Origin: Noviherbaspirillum autotrophicum
GTDB taxonomy: Bacteria > Pseudomonadota > Gammaproteobacteria > Burkholderiales > Burkholderiaceae_D
Direction of reading: 5' to 3'
Length of the DNA stretch: 64,000 nucleotides
Assembly (NCBI RefSeq): GCF_000818395.1
Contig: NZ_JWJG01000028.1
Location: forward strand, 3,162,205 to 3,226,204
In this document: piece by piece, positions 1 through 10,284 of the stretch
How the letters are laid out: each line of letters opens with the position of its first letter
Numbering within the stretch: position 1 is the stretch's first letter
Program-made: the position numbers and the translations under genes
Notes under the pieces: generated by a model
What the model was told of the DNA's origin: nothing
Databases searched by the model: none
Seen by the model: only the letters and a program-made list of their open reading frames with translations

Positions 1-846
<846 letters not shown>

Positions 847-1272
847 TTAACCCTCGATATTCGGCGGCCACTTGGCGGTATTGATCTCGGAGGTGTACTT
901 CAGGAAGTTCACCATGTCGTCGAGTTCCGCGTCGGTCAGGTGGAATTGCGGCATCTGACGGCGGCCAGGAGCCCCGGTCGGTTGCGACTTGATCCAGGCC
1001 TTGATGAATTCCGGGCCGCGGCGCTTGTAGACGTTGCCAAGTTCCGGCGCAAAGTAGGCGCCCTCGCCCAGCAGGGTGTGGCAGCCGATGCAGTTACGCG
1101 TTTCCCAGATGTGCTTGCCGCGCGCTACAGAGTCGGTCAGATTGGCGCGGTTATCCCGCTTGGGCAGCGTATTCATCGTGTCGAACGTCATGGCGACGAA
1201 CAACAGGAAGAAGAACACCGCACCGCCGTAGAAAATATTTCTGGCGGTCGATTTGGTGAAGGCTGAGCTCAT
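847..1272 (-). CDS. norC: nitric oxide reductase cytochrome c subunit NorC
   Basis: This is the membrane-anchored monoheme cytochrome c that passes electrons to NorB. Its 141 residues are the usual NorC length. One transmembrane helix at about residues 12-30 is followed by the periplasmic heme c domain. The heme motif CIGCH is at residues 61-65. A likely Met ligand lies in the GRRQMPQF segment. AAGGA lies about nine bases before the ATG. It is the first gene of norCB, with a sigma70-like promoter at 1387-1416 and an FNR-type promoter farther upstream at 1733-1775. Confidence 0.97.
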   Translation of the reverse strand: MSSAFTKSTARNIFYGGAVFFFLLFVAMTFDTMNTLPKRDNRANLTDSVARGKHIWETRNCIGCHTLLGEGAYFAPELGNVYKRRGPEFIKAWIKSQPTGAPGRRQMPQFHLTDAELDDMVNFLKYTSEINTAKWPPNIEG

Positions 1273-1386
1273 TTGGTTTGATTCCTTTCGTCATGGTCCG
1301 CGATTGATGCCTGCGGTGGTGTACCTCTGCAGCTGGCGATGCTCGGTCGTGCGCTGCACCCTAAATAAAACATCTATTTAAAATGA

Positions 1387-1416
1387 ATTATATATTTCAA
1401 ATGCATCTTTTTCCAA
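1387..1416 (-). promoter_or_regulatory. sigma70-like promoter upstream of norC
   Basis: On the minus strand a TTGGAA -35 (1411-1416) is followed, after 18 bp, by a perfect TATAAT -10 (1387-1392). Transcription would start near 1380 and give a leader of about 105 nt to norC. The surrounding 60 bp are very AT-rich in a GC-rich genome. This is a motif match only; no NorR-type GTCA-N5-TGAC sites were seen nearby. Confidence 0.45.
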
Positions 1417-1498
1417 GCGCTGAATGGGCATTTGCTTTCTCCTTTTGTTAAATAAACTTGTTGAAGTGCTGTAGGTGTGCGCGATGCACGGATCCGAA

Positions 1499-1651
1499 TC
1501 AGGCAGTCACCGATATTCGGCAGACCGCACACCAGCCTTGCGGCGCATGTTCATTCAGGAGGGCCAAGTCCCGCGATGCGCAACGCTGCGAATACAGCGC
1601 TGCGGTCCTACGATCGACCTTTCTGCCTAGCTTGTTTTTTGCCTGGTCCAT
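1499..1651 (-). CDS. small unrecognised 50-residue protein between an FNR-type promoter and norCB
   Basis: I do not recognise this protein. It is 50 residues, basic at the N-terminus, with three cysteines (C24, C41, C44, the last two as WCAVC), no signal peptide and no membrane helix. The ATG at 1651 is chosen because AAGGAG lies six bases before it, one of the strongest ribosome-binding sites in the window. An in-frame ATG at 1705 has no such site. An FNR-type box and -10 lie about 75-125 bp upstream in the right orientation, and norC lies 226 bp downstream. It could be a real NO- or redox-linked small protein, a leader peptide, or a chance ORF. The three cysteines hint at metal or NO chemistry, but that is inference. 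Confidence 0.5.
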   Translation of the reverse strand: MDQAKNKLGRKVDRRTAALYSQRCASRDLALLNEHAPQGWCAVCRISVTA

Positions 1652-1732
1652 GTTCTCCTTCCCTGTAATGAATGCCATCGAGGTTAACGATTGCATGGCA
1701 GGCAATATTCATAAGATGTATTGTTGATGCAC

Positions 1733-1775
1733 ATTATGACTGCCTGCCTGCATGAAAAAACATGATCTAGATCAA
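1733..1775 (-). promoter_or_regulatory. FNR/DNR-type box with -10 element, reading toward the 50-codon ORF and norCB
   Basis: The box at 1762-1775 reads TTGAT-CTAG-ATCAT on the minus strand, 9 of 10 matches to the FNR/DNR/NNR consensus TTGAT-N4-ATCAA. A CATAAT -10 follows at 1733-1738, 23 bp from the box. This is the class II geometry, with the box centred near -41.5. The predicted start is about 1726. Anaerobic or NO-dependent activation is inferred from the family. Confidence 0.75.
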
Positions 1776-1900
1776 TTTAATCCGGGTGCCTCAGAATCCC
1801 GCCCAGAATCACGGTTTCATCAGGTTCGAATTTTTGATCCGACGCGCCCCACGCGCCGGCAATCACGCCCGCCCGTGTGGCCCGCCTGTGCTGCCCGCCC

Positions 1901-3457
1901 TCAGTGGCTGGTTCCCGCCGAGCGCGTGATCTTGTTGTACACGTTGTATTTGCCGGATGGTTTTTTCATCGGGATGCGCTTGACTTCCTTGAGCGTGCGC
2001 GCATCGTAGATCACCAGTTCGCCATCCATCTCCCAGATGCTGACCAATGCATATTTGCCATCGCGGGTGAATTCGGTATGGGCGGCCACCTTGCCGGGGC
2101 TGGGACGCAGCTGCGCGACGACTTCGAGCTTTTGCTTGTCGATGATCTGAATGACATCGCGGTCCTTGCTGCCGTTGAATACGTCGACCCAGGCGTATGG
2201 TGTGTTCTCATGGCTGCGCATGAAAAAGCCGGGCCCGAGGGTCTTGATGTGCTTGACGGTTTGCCAGGTCTTCATGTCGATGACGGTGACCTCGCCTTCC
2301 TTCAGGTTGGGCGTCGCCATCACCGGATGTCCCTGGTATTCCCAGGTGATGCCGGAACCCAGGTGCGGCATGCCGGGCAGATCGATGTTGGCAATCTTGC
2401 GGCGCACATTCAGGTTCACCACCTGGCTGTGTCCCTCGCGCGAGGAGCCGATCATGTTGTCGTAGCCGGCATCGAAGAAGAAGTCGTCGAGATAATCGTC
2501 GAGCATGATGCGGCGCACCGGAAACGGACCGGGCACCGCCAGGCCTTCGGCCATCTTGTAGTCGTGCACCAGGCCGTTGTAGACGGGCGCGGCATGTTCG
2601 TCATAGGTCAGTTCCCATACCTCGGGAATATCCTTGAGCGCGGCGACGAAGCTCTTGCGCGGCCCGGCATCGTACACGGCAGACACGCGTGACGACTTGC
2701 CGTTCTCATCCTTCACGTCGATCACCTTGATCGGCGACAGGTCGCGCGTATCGAGCACCACCAGCGTATGCGGCAGGTAGTTGGCCACCATCGCGAAGCG
2801 CCCGTCGCTCGACACCGCCAGGTTGCGCGCATTGATCCCGGCGCGCACCTCCGCCACCAGCTTGAGATTCCAGATATCGTATTTGGCGATCCAGCCGTCG
2901 CGCGAGGCGAAATACACATAGCGCCCATCCGGCGAGAACTTCGGCCCGCCGTGCAGCGCGTAGCGCGTGGGGAAGCGCGTGATCGGCTCGAGCTTGTCGC
3001 CGTCGAAAATCGTGGCGTGATGATCGCCCAGCTCGACCACGACGAACAGGTTGAGCGGATCGGCCTTGAATACCGGCTTGTCCGGCAGGCTGCCCGGCTT
3101 GACATGCTCGATGCGCGATGCACGGATCTGTTCCAGCCCCCACACCGGCGTTACGGCCGGCGGCGTATAGATCAGCTCGGCAAGCTGCTTGATCTCGTCG
3201 GCGCTGAGCTTGGCCGAAAACGCCGGCATCTGGGTCGCCATGCGGCCGTCGCTGATGGTCTTGAGCGCGTCGGGGCGACGCAGACGTTCCAGGTTGCCCG
3301 GCAAAAGCGCGGGACCCGCGCCGCCCAGGCGGTCGGCGCCATGGCAGGATGCGCAATGGGTCTGGTACAAGGCGTTGGCATCCGTTGCGGCCCAGGCGCC
3401 GCCATAGCGCAGCGACAGCAATGCGGTGGCGGCGGTCAGAATAATGCGCCAGTTCAT
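1901..3457 (-). CDS. nirN: c-type cytochrome with heme d1 domain NirN
   Basis: NirN is a periplasmic paralogue of NirS. In the best-studied case it oxidises dihydro-heme d1 to heme d1 in the last maturation step and hands it to NirS. The 518 residues comprise a signal peptide (about 1-23, cut after AWA), a heme c motif CASCH at residues 35-39, and an eight-bladed d1-type propeller from about residue 120 to the end. It is shorter and more divergent than NirS at 8317-10038, with a different N-terminal linker, so it is not the reductase. Its start overlaps the nirJ stop by four bases (ATGA). It is the last recognised gene of the nir operon, and the region after it carries the norCB promoter. Confidence 0.93.
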   Translation of the reverse strand: MNWRIILTAATALLSLRYGGAWAATDANALYQTHCASCHGADRLGGAGPALLPGNLERLRRPDALKTISDGRMATQMPAFSAKLSADEIKQLAELIYTPPAVTPVWGLEQIRASRIEHVKPGSLPDKPVFKADPLNLFVVVELGDHHATIFDGDKLEPITRFPTRYALHGGPKFSPDGRYVYFASRDGWIAKYDIWNLKLVAEVRAGINARNLAVSSDGRFAMVANYLPHTLVVLDTRDLSPIKVIDVKDENGKSSRVSAVYDAGPRKSFVAALKDIPEVWELTYDEHAAPVYNGLVHDYKMAEGLAVPGPFPVRRIMLDDYLDDFFFDAGYDNMIGSSREGHSQVVNLNVRRKIANIDLPGMPHLGSGITWEYQGHPVMATPNLKEGEVTVIDMKTWQTVKHIKTLGPGFFMRSHENTPYAWVDVFNGSKDRDVIQIIDKQKLEVVAQLRPSPGKVAAHTEFTRDGKYALVSIWEMDGELVIYDARTLKEVKRIPMKKPSGKYNVYNKITRSAGTSH

Positions 3458-4656
3458 GCAGCCTCCGCCGGCCGGATCTTGAAATACGGCTTGAGCTGCA
3501 CCCTTTCGCGCTCGCCCGACACGCCGATCTCTTCATCGGTCAGGTAGCAGGCTGGGTCTTCCTGCCACGGATCGCCGGTCAGCTGCATCGCGCGCACGCG
3601 GGTATTGCCGCCGCAAACGTCGAAGTAGGTGCATTCGCTGCAGCGTCCCTTTATGCTGCGCGGGCTGGCTTTCAAGCCGGCCATCACCGGGTCGGAAGTA
3701 TCCATCCAGATCTCGGAGAACTTGCGTTCGCGTACATTGCCGAGGTTATGGTTCCACCACATCGTGTCCGGGTGCACGTTGCCGAGGTTGTCGATGTTGG
3801 CTACGTTGACACCGGAAGAATTGCCGCCCCATTGCGCAAGTTTGGCGCGCAGGTGCGCTTCCCGTTCCGGCATGTGCTTGCGCACCCAGTGCAGCAGATA
3901 AACACCGTCGGCGTCGTTGTTCCCGGTCACGAACTCCTTTTGCGCGCCGCGCTGCAGATCGGCCCAGCAGGTGTCGAACAGCAGGTTCATCGCGTTGCGC
4001 GTGGTTTCCAGGAAGGCGTCGCGCGCGCGGTTGGTATTGCCGCGGCCGGCATAGTTTAGGTGCGACAGGTAGAACTTGTGGATGCCTTCATCGTCGATCA
4101 GCTTGAGCAGCGCCGGCAGGTCGTGCGCATTGCCTTGCGTGAGCGTGAAGCGCACACCGACCTTGATGCCCTGGTCACGGCACAGCCGCACGCCTTCCAG
4201 CGACGCGTCGAACGCGCCCTTCTTGCGGCGAAACATGTCGTGCGTACCCTTGATGCCGTCCAGGCTGATGCCGACGTAGTCGAAGCCGACTTCGGCGATC
4301 TTGTCGATGTTGCTGCGGTCGATCAGCGTGCCGTTGGACGACAGGCCGACATAGAATCCCATTGCCTTGGCGCGCTTGGCCACGTCGAAAATGTCGGGGC
4401 GCAGCAGCGGCTCACCGCCGGACAGAATCAGCACCGGTACGCGGAAGGCGCGCAAGTCGTCCATCACCGCGAATACTTCGTCGGTGGAGAGTTCGCCGGC
4501 GAAGTCGGTATCGGCCGACAGCGAATAGCAATGCTTGCAGGTCAGGTTGCAGCGGCGGATCAGGTTCCAGATCACTACCGGACCGGGCGGGTTGCGCTTC
4601 GGGCCGAGCGGCGTCGGATTGGCGATTTCATTCATGTATTGGGTGATGCGGAACAT
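3454..4656 (-). CDS. nirJ: heme d1 biosynthesis radical SAM protein NirJ
   Basis: NirJ is a cytoplasmic radical SAM enzyme that removes the two propionates of 12,18-didecarboxysiroheme on the way to heme d1. The 400 residues carry the radical SAM triad CNLTCKHC (C36, C40, C43) and the GGEP motif. A C-terminal cysteine set (C339, C342, C348, C370) binds a second Fe-S cluster. The reading frame stays open far upstream, but that part overlaps nirH out of frame, so the ATG at 4656 is taken as the start. Only a weak GGAAA site precedes it. It lies 10 bp after nirH and overlaps nirN by four bases. Confidence 0.96.
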   Translation of the reverse strand: MFRITQYMNEIANPTPLGPKRNPPGPVVIWNLIRRCNLTCKHCYSLSADTDFAGELSTDEVFAVMDDLRAFRVPVLILSGGEPLLRPDIFDVAKRAKAMGFYVGLSSNGTLIDRSNIDKIAEVGFDYVGISLDGIKGTHDMFRRKKGAFDASLEGVRLCRDQGIKVGVRFTLTQGNAHDLPALLKLIDDEGIHKFYLSHLNYAGRGNTNRARDAFLETTRNAMNLLFDTCWADLQRGAQKEFVTGNNDADGVYLLHWVRKHMPEREAHLRAKLAQWGGNSSGVNVANIDNLGNVHPDTMWWNHNLGNVRERKFSEIWMDTSDPVMAGLKASPRSIKGRCSECTYFDVCGGNTRVRAMQLTGDPWQEDPACYLTDEEIGVSGERERVQLKPYFKIRPAEAA

Positions 4657-4666
4657 GATTTTTCCT

Positions 4667-5164
4667 TTATCCGGCAGCGGCGATGCGTAAACCGGTTTTC
4701 TTGAGAATTCGGGTGCTGTACAGGATCTGGTGGTCGCGCACATGCTCGCCCAGCAGTTCGGCGATCTTCGCAACCTTTTCTTCCACTTCGTCGCGCGTCT
4801 TGCCATGGACCATCGCGAACATGTTGTAGCGCCAGTGCGGCAGGCGGCGCGGGCGGCGGTAGCAGTGGCTGACGAATTCCAGCTGGCCGACGCGCTCGCC
4901 GAGCGCATCGATGACCTCGTCGGGCACGTCCCACACCGACATGCCGTTGGCGCGGTAGCCGATGGCGTAATGGTTCGGCACCACGCCGATGCGGCGGATC
5001 ACGCCCAGCTCCAGCAGGCGGCGCATACGCGTCATGACGTCTTGCGGATCGAGCTTGAGCTGCTCGGCGATGGCGTGGTACGGGCGCGCCACCAGCGGCA
5101 AGCCCTGCTGAGTCGCGACGATGAGCGCGCGATCGACGGCATCGATTTGGGGCCGCTCGTTCAT
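4667..5164 (-). CDS. nirH: siroheme decarboxylase subunit NirH
   Basis: This AsnC/Lrp-like protein (165 residues) acts with NirD, NirL and NirG to decarboxylate siroheme to 12,18-didecarboxysiroheme in the cytoplasm. An N-terminal winged-helix-like part is followed by a ferredoxin-like half containing CYRRPRRLPHWRYN. That motif is shared almost exactly with the NirL half of NirDL, so NirH is the NirL paralogue. The ATG at 5164 overlaps the nirG stop by four bases, typical of translational coupling. It is an enzyme subunit rather than a transcription factor, despite the fold. Confidence 0.93.
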   Translation of the reverse strand: MNERPQIDAVDRALIVATQQGLPLVARPYHAIAEQLKLDPQDVMTRMRRLLELGVIRRIGVVPNHYAIGYRANGMSVWDVPDEVIDALGERVGQLEFVSHCYRRPRRLPHWRYNMFAMVHGKTRDEVEEKVAKIAELLGEHVRDHQILYSTRILKKTGLRIAAAG

Positions 5165-5610
5165 GGCGCCACCTTCAGTTTCAGTTCGACAAAATACTCG
5201 CGCGACTTCGGGAAGTTGAAGACTTCGCATCCCGTTTCCCGTTCGATCTGTTCGATGACGGCATCGATCTGCTGCGGCGTTTCGGTGGCCACCACGAACC
5301 ACATGTTGAGCGCATGCTCGCGCGCATAGTTGTGCGCCACTTCGGGCAAGGCGTTGACCTTTTCCGCGATCTGGTCGTATGTCGCCTGCGGTGCGCTCAG
5401 CGCCGCCAGCGTGAACGCGCCGCCCATGCGCTCGATCTGGTACAGCGGGCCGATACGGGTCAGGACCTTGCGTTCCAGCAGGCTGGTCAGGCGCGCCAGC
5501 AATTCATCCTCGCCAATGCCGATGCGCTGTGCGGCTTCCAGGTAGGGACGCTCGCAGACAGGCAGGTCGCCCTGCAGAGTATTGATGATCGCGCGGTCAA
5601 TCGCGTCCAT
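5161..5610 (-). CDS. nirG: siroheme decarboxylase subunit NirG
   Basis: This 149-residue AsnC/Lrp-fold protein belongs to the siroheme decarboxylase complex. The HNYAREHALNMWFV segment matches the NirD half of NirDL (HNYQREHRFNLWFV), which identifies it as the NirD paralogue. The ATG at 5610 starts 14 bases inside the end of nirDL, and the stop overlaps the nirH start, so translation is coupled on both sides. The frame is open farther upstream but only inside nirDL. Confidence 0.92.
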   Translation of the reverse strand: MDAIDRAIINTLQGDLPVCERPYLEAAQRIGIGEDELLARLTSLLERKVLTRIGPLYQIERMGGAFTLAALSAPQATYDQIAEKVNALPEVAHNYAREHALNMWFVVATETPQQIDAVIEQIERETGCEVFNFPKSREYFVELKLKVAP

Positions 5611-6610
5611 GGGTAGCCTCGGATAATGCGGCGTAATGCGCGCCGCGCTGCTTGAAGCGGCGGCAGCTGAACAGCACGTTGCTGGGATAGGCGTCGAGTT
5701 CGCAGGCGGCGGCCAGCGCCTCGACCTGCGCTTCGACATCGGCGCGGTCCTTGCCGTGAATCATGCAAAACAGGTTGTAGCGCCAGTCCGGCAGCTGGCG
5801 GATGCGGCGGTAACAGAGGGTGACCCGGCCGCTGGCAGCGATGCGCCGCCCCACTGCACTGACTTCGTCGTCCGGCACATCCCATACCACCATGGCATTG
5901 GAGGTATAGCCCAGCTCGTGGTGCCGCACGATGACGCCGAAGCGCTTGATGACGCCTTGTTCCAGCCACTGCGCGATGGTGGCGATGGCCTCGCCTTCCG
6001 GCAGTCCGAGGCAGGCGAACGGGCGCTCGACCAGCGGCAAGCCGCCCTGCAATGCGGCCACCAGGATTTTCTCCGATTCACCCAAGGTGACGACCGGCGG
6101 TTTGCATGCGCGCGCCGATTCCTGCACGCGGCCTGCATTCGCCGCCGGACCGCTCGCCAGGTCGAATCCGAGATCGATGTGAAAGTCTTCCAGCATCGGC
6201 AGAACCAGCAGCGAGCCGCACTGGCACTCTTCCTGGATTTCCGTCATGACCGCGCGCAGGCGCGAGGTTGACGGCGCTGTGGCGACAAACCACAGGTTGA
6301 AGCGGTGCTCGCGCTGATAGTTGTGATTGACTTCGGCAAAAGCGCTGACGTAACGCGCCACCTCGTCGAGCCGCTCGGCGGGCACTGACAGCGCAGCCAG
6401 GGCACTGGCACCGATCGCGTTCGGCCGGAACACGGCGCCCACGCGCCCGACCGAGCCGCAAGCGTGCAGGCGCTGCAGCGTGTCGATCACCGCCGATTCG
6501 TCCATGCGCAATTCGGCAGCCAGCTTTGCAAACGGGCGCGGCACCAGCGGAAAGTCGCGCTGGAAGGAATTGAGCAGTTTGAATTCGTCAGGTGTCAGGC
6601 CGCTGTCCAT
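5597..6610 (-). CDS. nirDL: fused siroheme decarboxylase NirDL
   Basis: NirD and NirL, separate genes in Pseudomonas aeruginosa, are one 337-residue chain here. The first half (to about residue 160) carries HNYQREHRFNLWFV. The second half (about 175-337) carries CYRRIRQLPDWRYN. They are joined by an Ala/Gly-rich linker. The fusion is known from several denitrifiers, and the fused protein converts siroheme to didecarboxysiroheme. The start at 6610 gives MDSGLTPDEF. The open frame upstream of it lies inside nirF and is ignored. The gene begins 10 bp after nirF and overlaps nirG by 14 bp. Confidence 0.93.
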   Translation of the reverse strand: MDSGLTPDEFKLLNSFQRDFPLVPRPFAKLAAELRMDESAVIDTLQRLHACGSVGRVGAVFRPNAIGASALAALSVPAERLDEVARYVSAFAEVNHNYQREHRFNLWFVATAPSTSRLRAVMTEIQEECQCGSLLVLPMLEDFHIDLGFDLASGPAANAGRVQESARACKPPVVTLGESEKILVAALQGGLPLVERPFACLGLPEGEAIATIAQWLEQGVIKRFGVIVRHHELGYTSNAMVVWDVPDDEVSAVGRRIAASGRVTLCYRRIRQLPDWRYNLFCMIHGKDRADVEAQVEALAAACELDAYPSNVLFSCRRFKQRGAHYAALSEATHGRD

Positions 6611-6620
6611 CTTGCCTCCA

Positions 6621-7808
6621 TCAGAATCCGGTGCGCCCGGCACGCGTCGTGAAGAAGATGCCGCTCGGTGCGGCCGCCGGCAGCACGACGCGTTGCGCGA
6701 AGCTGACCGTGTCATACACCACGACGCGGTTGTCGTCGCGCGCCGAAATCCATACCGATTCGCCGCGTGGCGTGAACTCCATGTGCAGCACCGCCCTGCC
6801 CGGCTCCAGCCGCTTGACGACACTGCGCGTCTCGACGTCGATCACCTGCACGCTGCCATTGTCGGGGAAGGCGAAATTCACCCAGATCTGGCGCCCGTCG
6901 GGCCGCGCCATCACGAACACGGGTTGGCCCGCGACGGCAATGCGGCCCGCCTCTTTCCAGGTTTCGGTATCGACCACCAGCACTTCGTGATGGCCGATCG
7001 CCGGCACATACGCATATTTCCCGGCCACGGCCCAGCCGCGCAGATGCGGCATCTTGTACACCGGGAGCTTTTCCTGCCCCTTGCCGTAGCCATCGAGGAT
7101 GCGGCGCACACCTTTTTCCGGATGCCACATGTCGAGCATCGCCATGCCGTCTTCGCCGAACAGGCCGGCCAGATAGTAGCGCCCATCCGGCGTGATCATG
7201 CCATCGTACGGCTCGCGCCCGGCGTTCCTGTATTTGTCGATACGCGGCGCGCCCGGATTGCTGAAATCGCCGACCCAGATTTCGCCGGCATCGAACAGGC
7301 TCCAGACGAAGCAGTTGCCCGGCGCATCGGCCAGCCCGACCACCTTTGAACGCTGTCCCTGGGTGCCGAATTCAGCCGGGACATCGGCCAGCAGTTCCAG
7401 CGTATCGGCCTTGAATACCTTGACGCCGCCCGGCGCATAGTTTTGCGCGGCGATCAGGCTGCCGTCCTGCGACACGGCGCCGCCGATGCTGTTGCCGGCC
7501 TGAATGATGCGGCGTTCCACCACGCCCTTGAGCAGGTCGACCTTGGACAGGCCGCCGTCGCGCCCGAATACATAGGCGTAGCGCCCGTCGCGCGAATAGA
7601 CCAGCGACGCATGGGACAGGTCGCCCAAGCCCGGCACGGTCGCAATCGACTTCAGCTGCGTGGTGTCGACGATCTGTACCGTGCCCGAGGCGCGCTCGAT
7701 CACCACGCCGAGGTCGCCCGTGCCGCGCAAGGCCGGCGCCGCGCAGCCGGCAAGCGCGAGTGTTGCGCCCAGCAGCGCAGTCGTTACGAATTGCGACGGC
7801 TTAATCAC
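6621..7808 (-). CDS. nirF: heme d1 biosynthesis lipoprotein NirF
   Basis: NirF is a periplasmic d1-propeller protein needed for a late step of heme d1 synthesis and known to bind dihydro-heme d1 and contact NirN. The 395 residues start with a lipoprotein signal peptide (lipobox LALAGC, lipidated C22), so it is membrane-anchored. No CxxCH is present, unlike NirS and NirN. The rest is a beta-propeller with repeated blades such as GRYAYVFGRDG. The start codon is GTG, overlapping the end of nirC by eight bases, with AAGGA seven bases upstream. Confidence 0.94.
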   Translation of the reverse strand: MIKPSQFVTTALLGATLALAGCAAPALRGTGDLGVVIERASGTVQIVDTTQLKSIATVPGLGDLSHASLVYSRDGRYAYVFGRDGGLSKVDLLKGVVERRIIQAGNSIGGAVSQDGSLIAAQNYAPGGVKVFKADTLELLADVPAEFGTQGQRSKVVGLADAPGNCFVWSLFDAGEIWVGDFSNPGAPRIDKYRNAGREPYDGMITPDGRYYLAGLFGEDGMAMLDMWHPEKGVRRILDGYGKGQEKLPVYKMPHLRGWAVAGKYAYVPAIGHHEVLVVDTETWKEAGRIAVAGQPVFVMARPDGRQIWVNFAFPDNGSVQVIDVETRSVVKRLEPGRAVLHMEFTPRGESVWISARDDNRVVVYDTVSFAQRVVLPAAAPSGIFFTTRAGRTGF

Positions 7809-8211
7809 TTGGAAATCCTTTCTGCAGATTGGTCACGATCCATTCGGCCTCGGCTTCATTCATGAAGCGCTGCCACGGCGGCATGGCCGTTCCGGGTCGG
7901 CCCTGGAGGATAGTGGCCTTGAGGCTGTCTGCAGGCTTGTCCTGCAGCGCCTGCGGCAACAGGGCCGGGCCGAGCCCGCCCTTGAGAGTCAGGCCGTGGC
8001 AGGAGCCGCAATCCTGGCGCACCAGGTTAATCAGTTCGCTGCGGCGTGCAGCGTTGGGTTGTGCGACCGGCTCCGACGCCGATACATAATCGGCAGCGCT
8101 AGCGCCGGCCAGCATGAATAGGGCCGCAATGATGCGGGAAGAAATGCGATTGAAGCGCCGCGCCTGGGGCGGTGTTGCCCGTCTCGTGTTTGCACCGGGT
8201 GCCGGGTTCAT
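7801..8211 (-). CDS. nirC: periplasmic cytochrome c NirC
   Basis: This small monoheme cytochrome c (136 residues) is encoded in nir clusters. It can pass electrons to NirS and has been linked to heme d1 maturation. The heme site is CGSCH at residues 68-72, and a Met ligand candidate lies in PGTAMPPW. The signal peptide has an unusually long charged N-region (about 26 residues) before the hydrophobic core and ends near ASA-ADY, so the start could be further in. It lies between nirS and nirF, after a stem-loop, and its end overlaps the nirF start. Confidence 0.88.
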   Translation of the reverse strand: MNPAPGANTRRATPPQARRFNRISSRIIAALFMLAGASAADYVSASEPVAQPNAARRSELINLVRQDCGSCHGLTLKGGLGPALLPQALQDKPADSLKATILQGRPGTAMPPWQRFMNEAEAEWIVTNLQKGFPSD

Positions 8212-8272
8212 GTTGCGGCTCTTCCGTAGAAGTTGAGAAAAACGAATCGAGCGTTACTGCGTTTTTCGGTGC

Positions 8273-8309
8273 CGGGGCAGGTCCGGCCTTGCGGCTTGTT
8301 CCTGCCCCG
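8273..8309 (-). terminator. stem-loop in the nirS-nirC gap
   Basis: CGGGGCAGG (8273-8281) pairs with CCTGCCCCG (8301-8309), nine perfect base pairs, with further GC-rich pairing possible inside the loop. No T-run follows on the minus strand. It fits an intercistronic hairpin that protects or partly terminates the nirS message, giving more NirS than assembly proteins. The function is inferred. Confidence 0.5.
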
Positions 8310-8316
8310 TTTCCGA

Positions 8317-10098
<1,782 letters not shown>

Positions 10099-10141
10099 CT
10101 AATAACGCTCACAAAGGGCGGTACTTATTGACCGCTATATT
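10099..10141 (-). promoter_or_regulatory. possible nirS promoter with weak FNR/DNR box
   Basis: A weak box, AATAT-AGCG-GTCAA on the minus strand (10128-10141, 6 of 10 matches), is followed 22-23 bp later by TATTAG/TTATTA (10099-10105) as a -10. The predicted start near 10093 leaves a 55-nt leader to nirS. The position is right but the box is poor. Confidence 0.35.
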
Positions 10142-10183
10142 TCTCGATGCTCGCTAGAGTGCGCTTTTGCAAATTTCAAATCC

Positions 10184-10223
10184 TTAACTCGAATCAATTT
10201 TTTTCCGACTTGCAAGTTATAAA
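10184..10223 (+). promoter_or_regulatory. FNR/DNR-type promoter of nirE
   Basis: The box TTAAC-TCGA-ATCAA (10184-10197) matches the FNR/DNR consensus at 8 of 10 positions. A TATAAA -10 lies at 10218-10223, 20 bp downstream. The predicted start near 10231 places the box at about -41.5, class II geometry, with a leader of about 53 nt to the nirE ATG. Confidence 0.65.
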
Positions 10224-10284
10224 TTGGGACCCATTCCAAACAACAGGACTCCGGCGATCAATTTCGCGGACACCAGGTGCACCT

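Noticed and set aside
1458..1727. 89-codon plus-strand frame upstream of norC
   Set aside because: No ribosome-binding site and it runs against the FNR-type promoter; the minus-strand 50-codon ORF is the better candidate.
1723..1737. TTGAT-GCAC-ATTAT near norC as a further FNR box
   Set aside because: Only the left half matches the consensus, and it lies across the -10 region of the better promoter.
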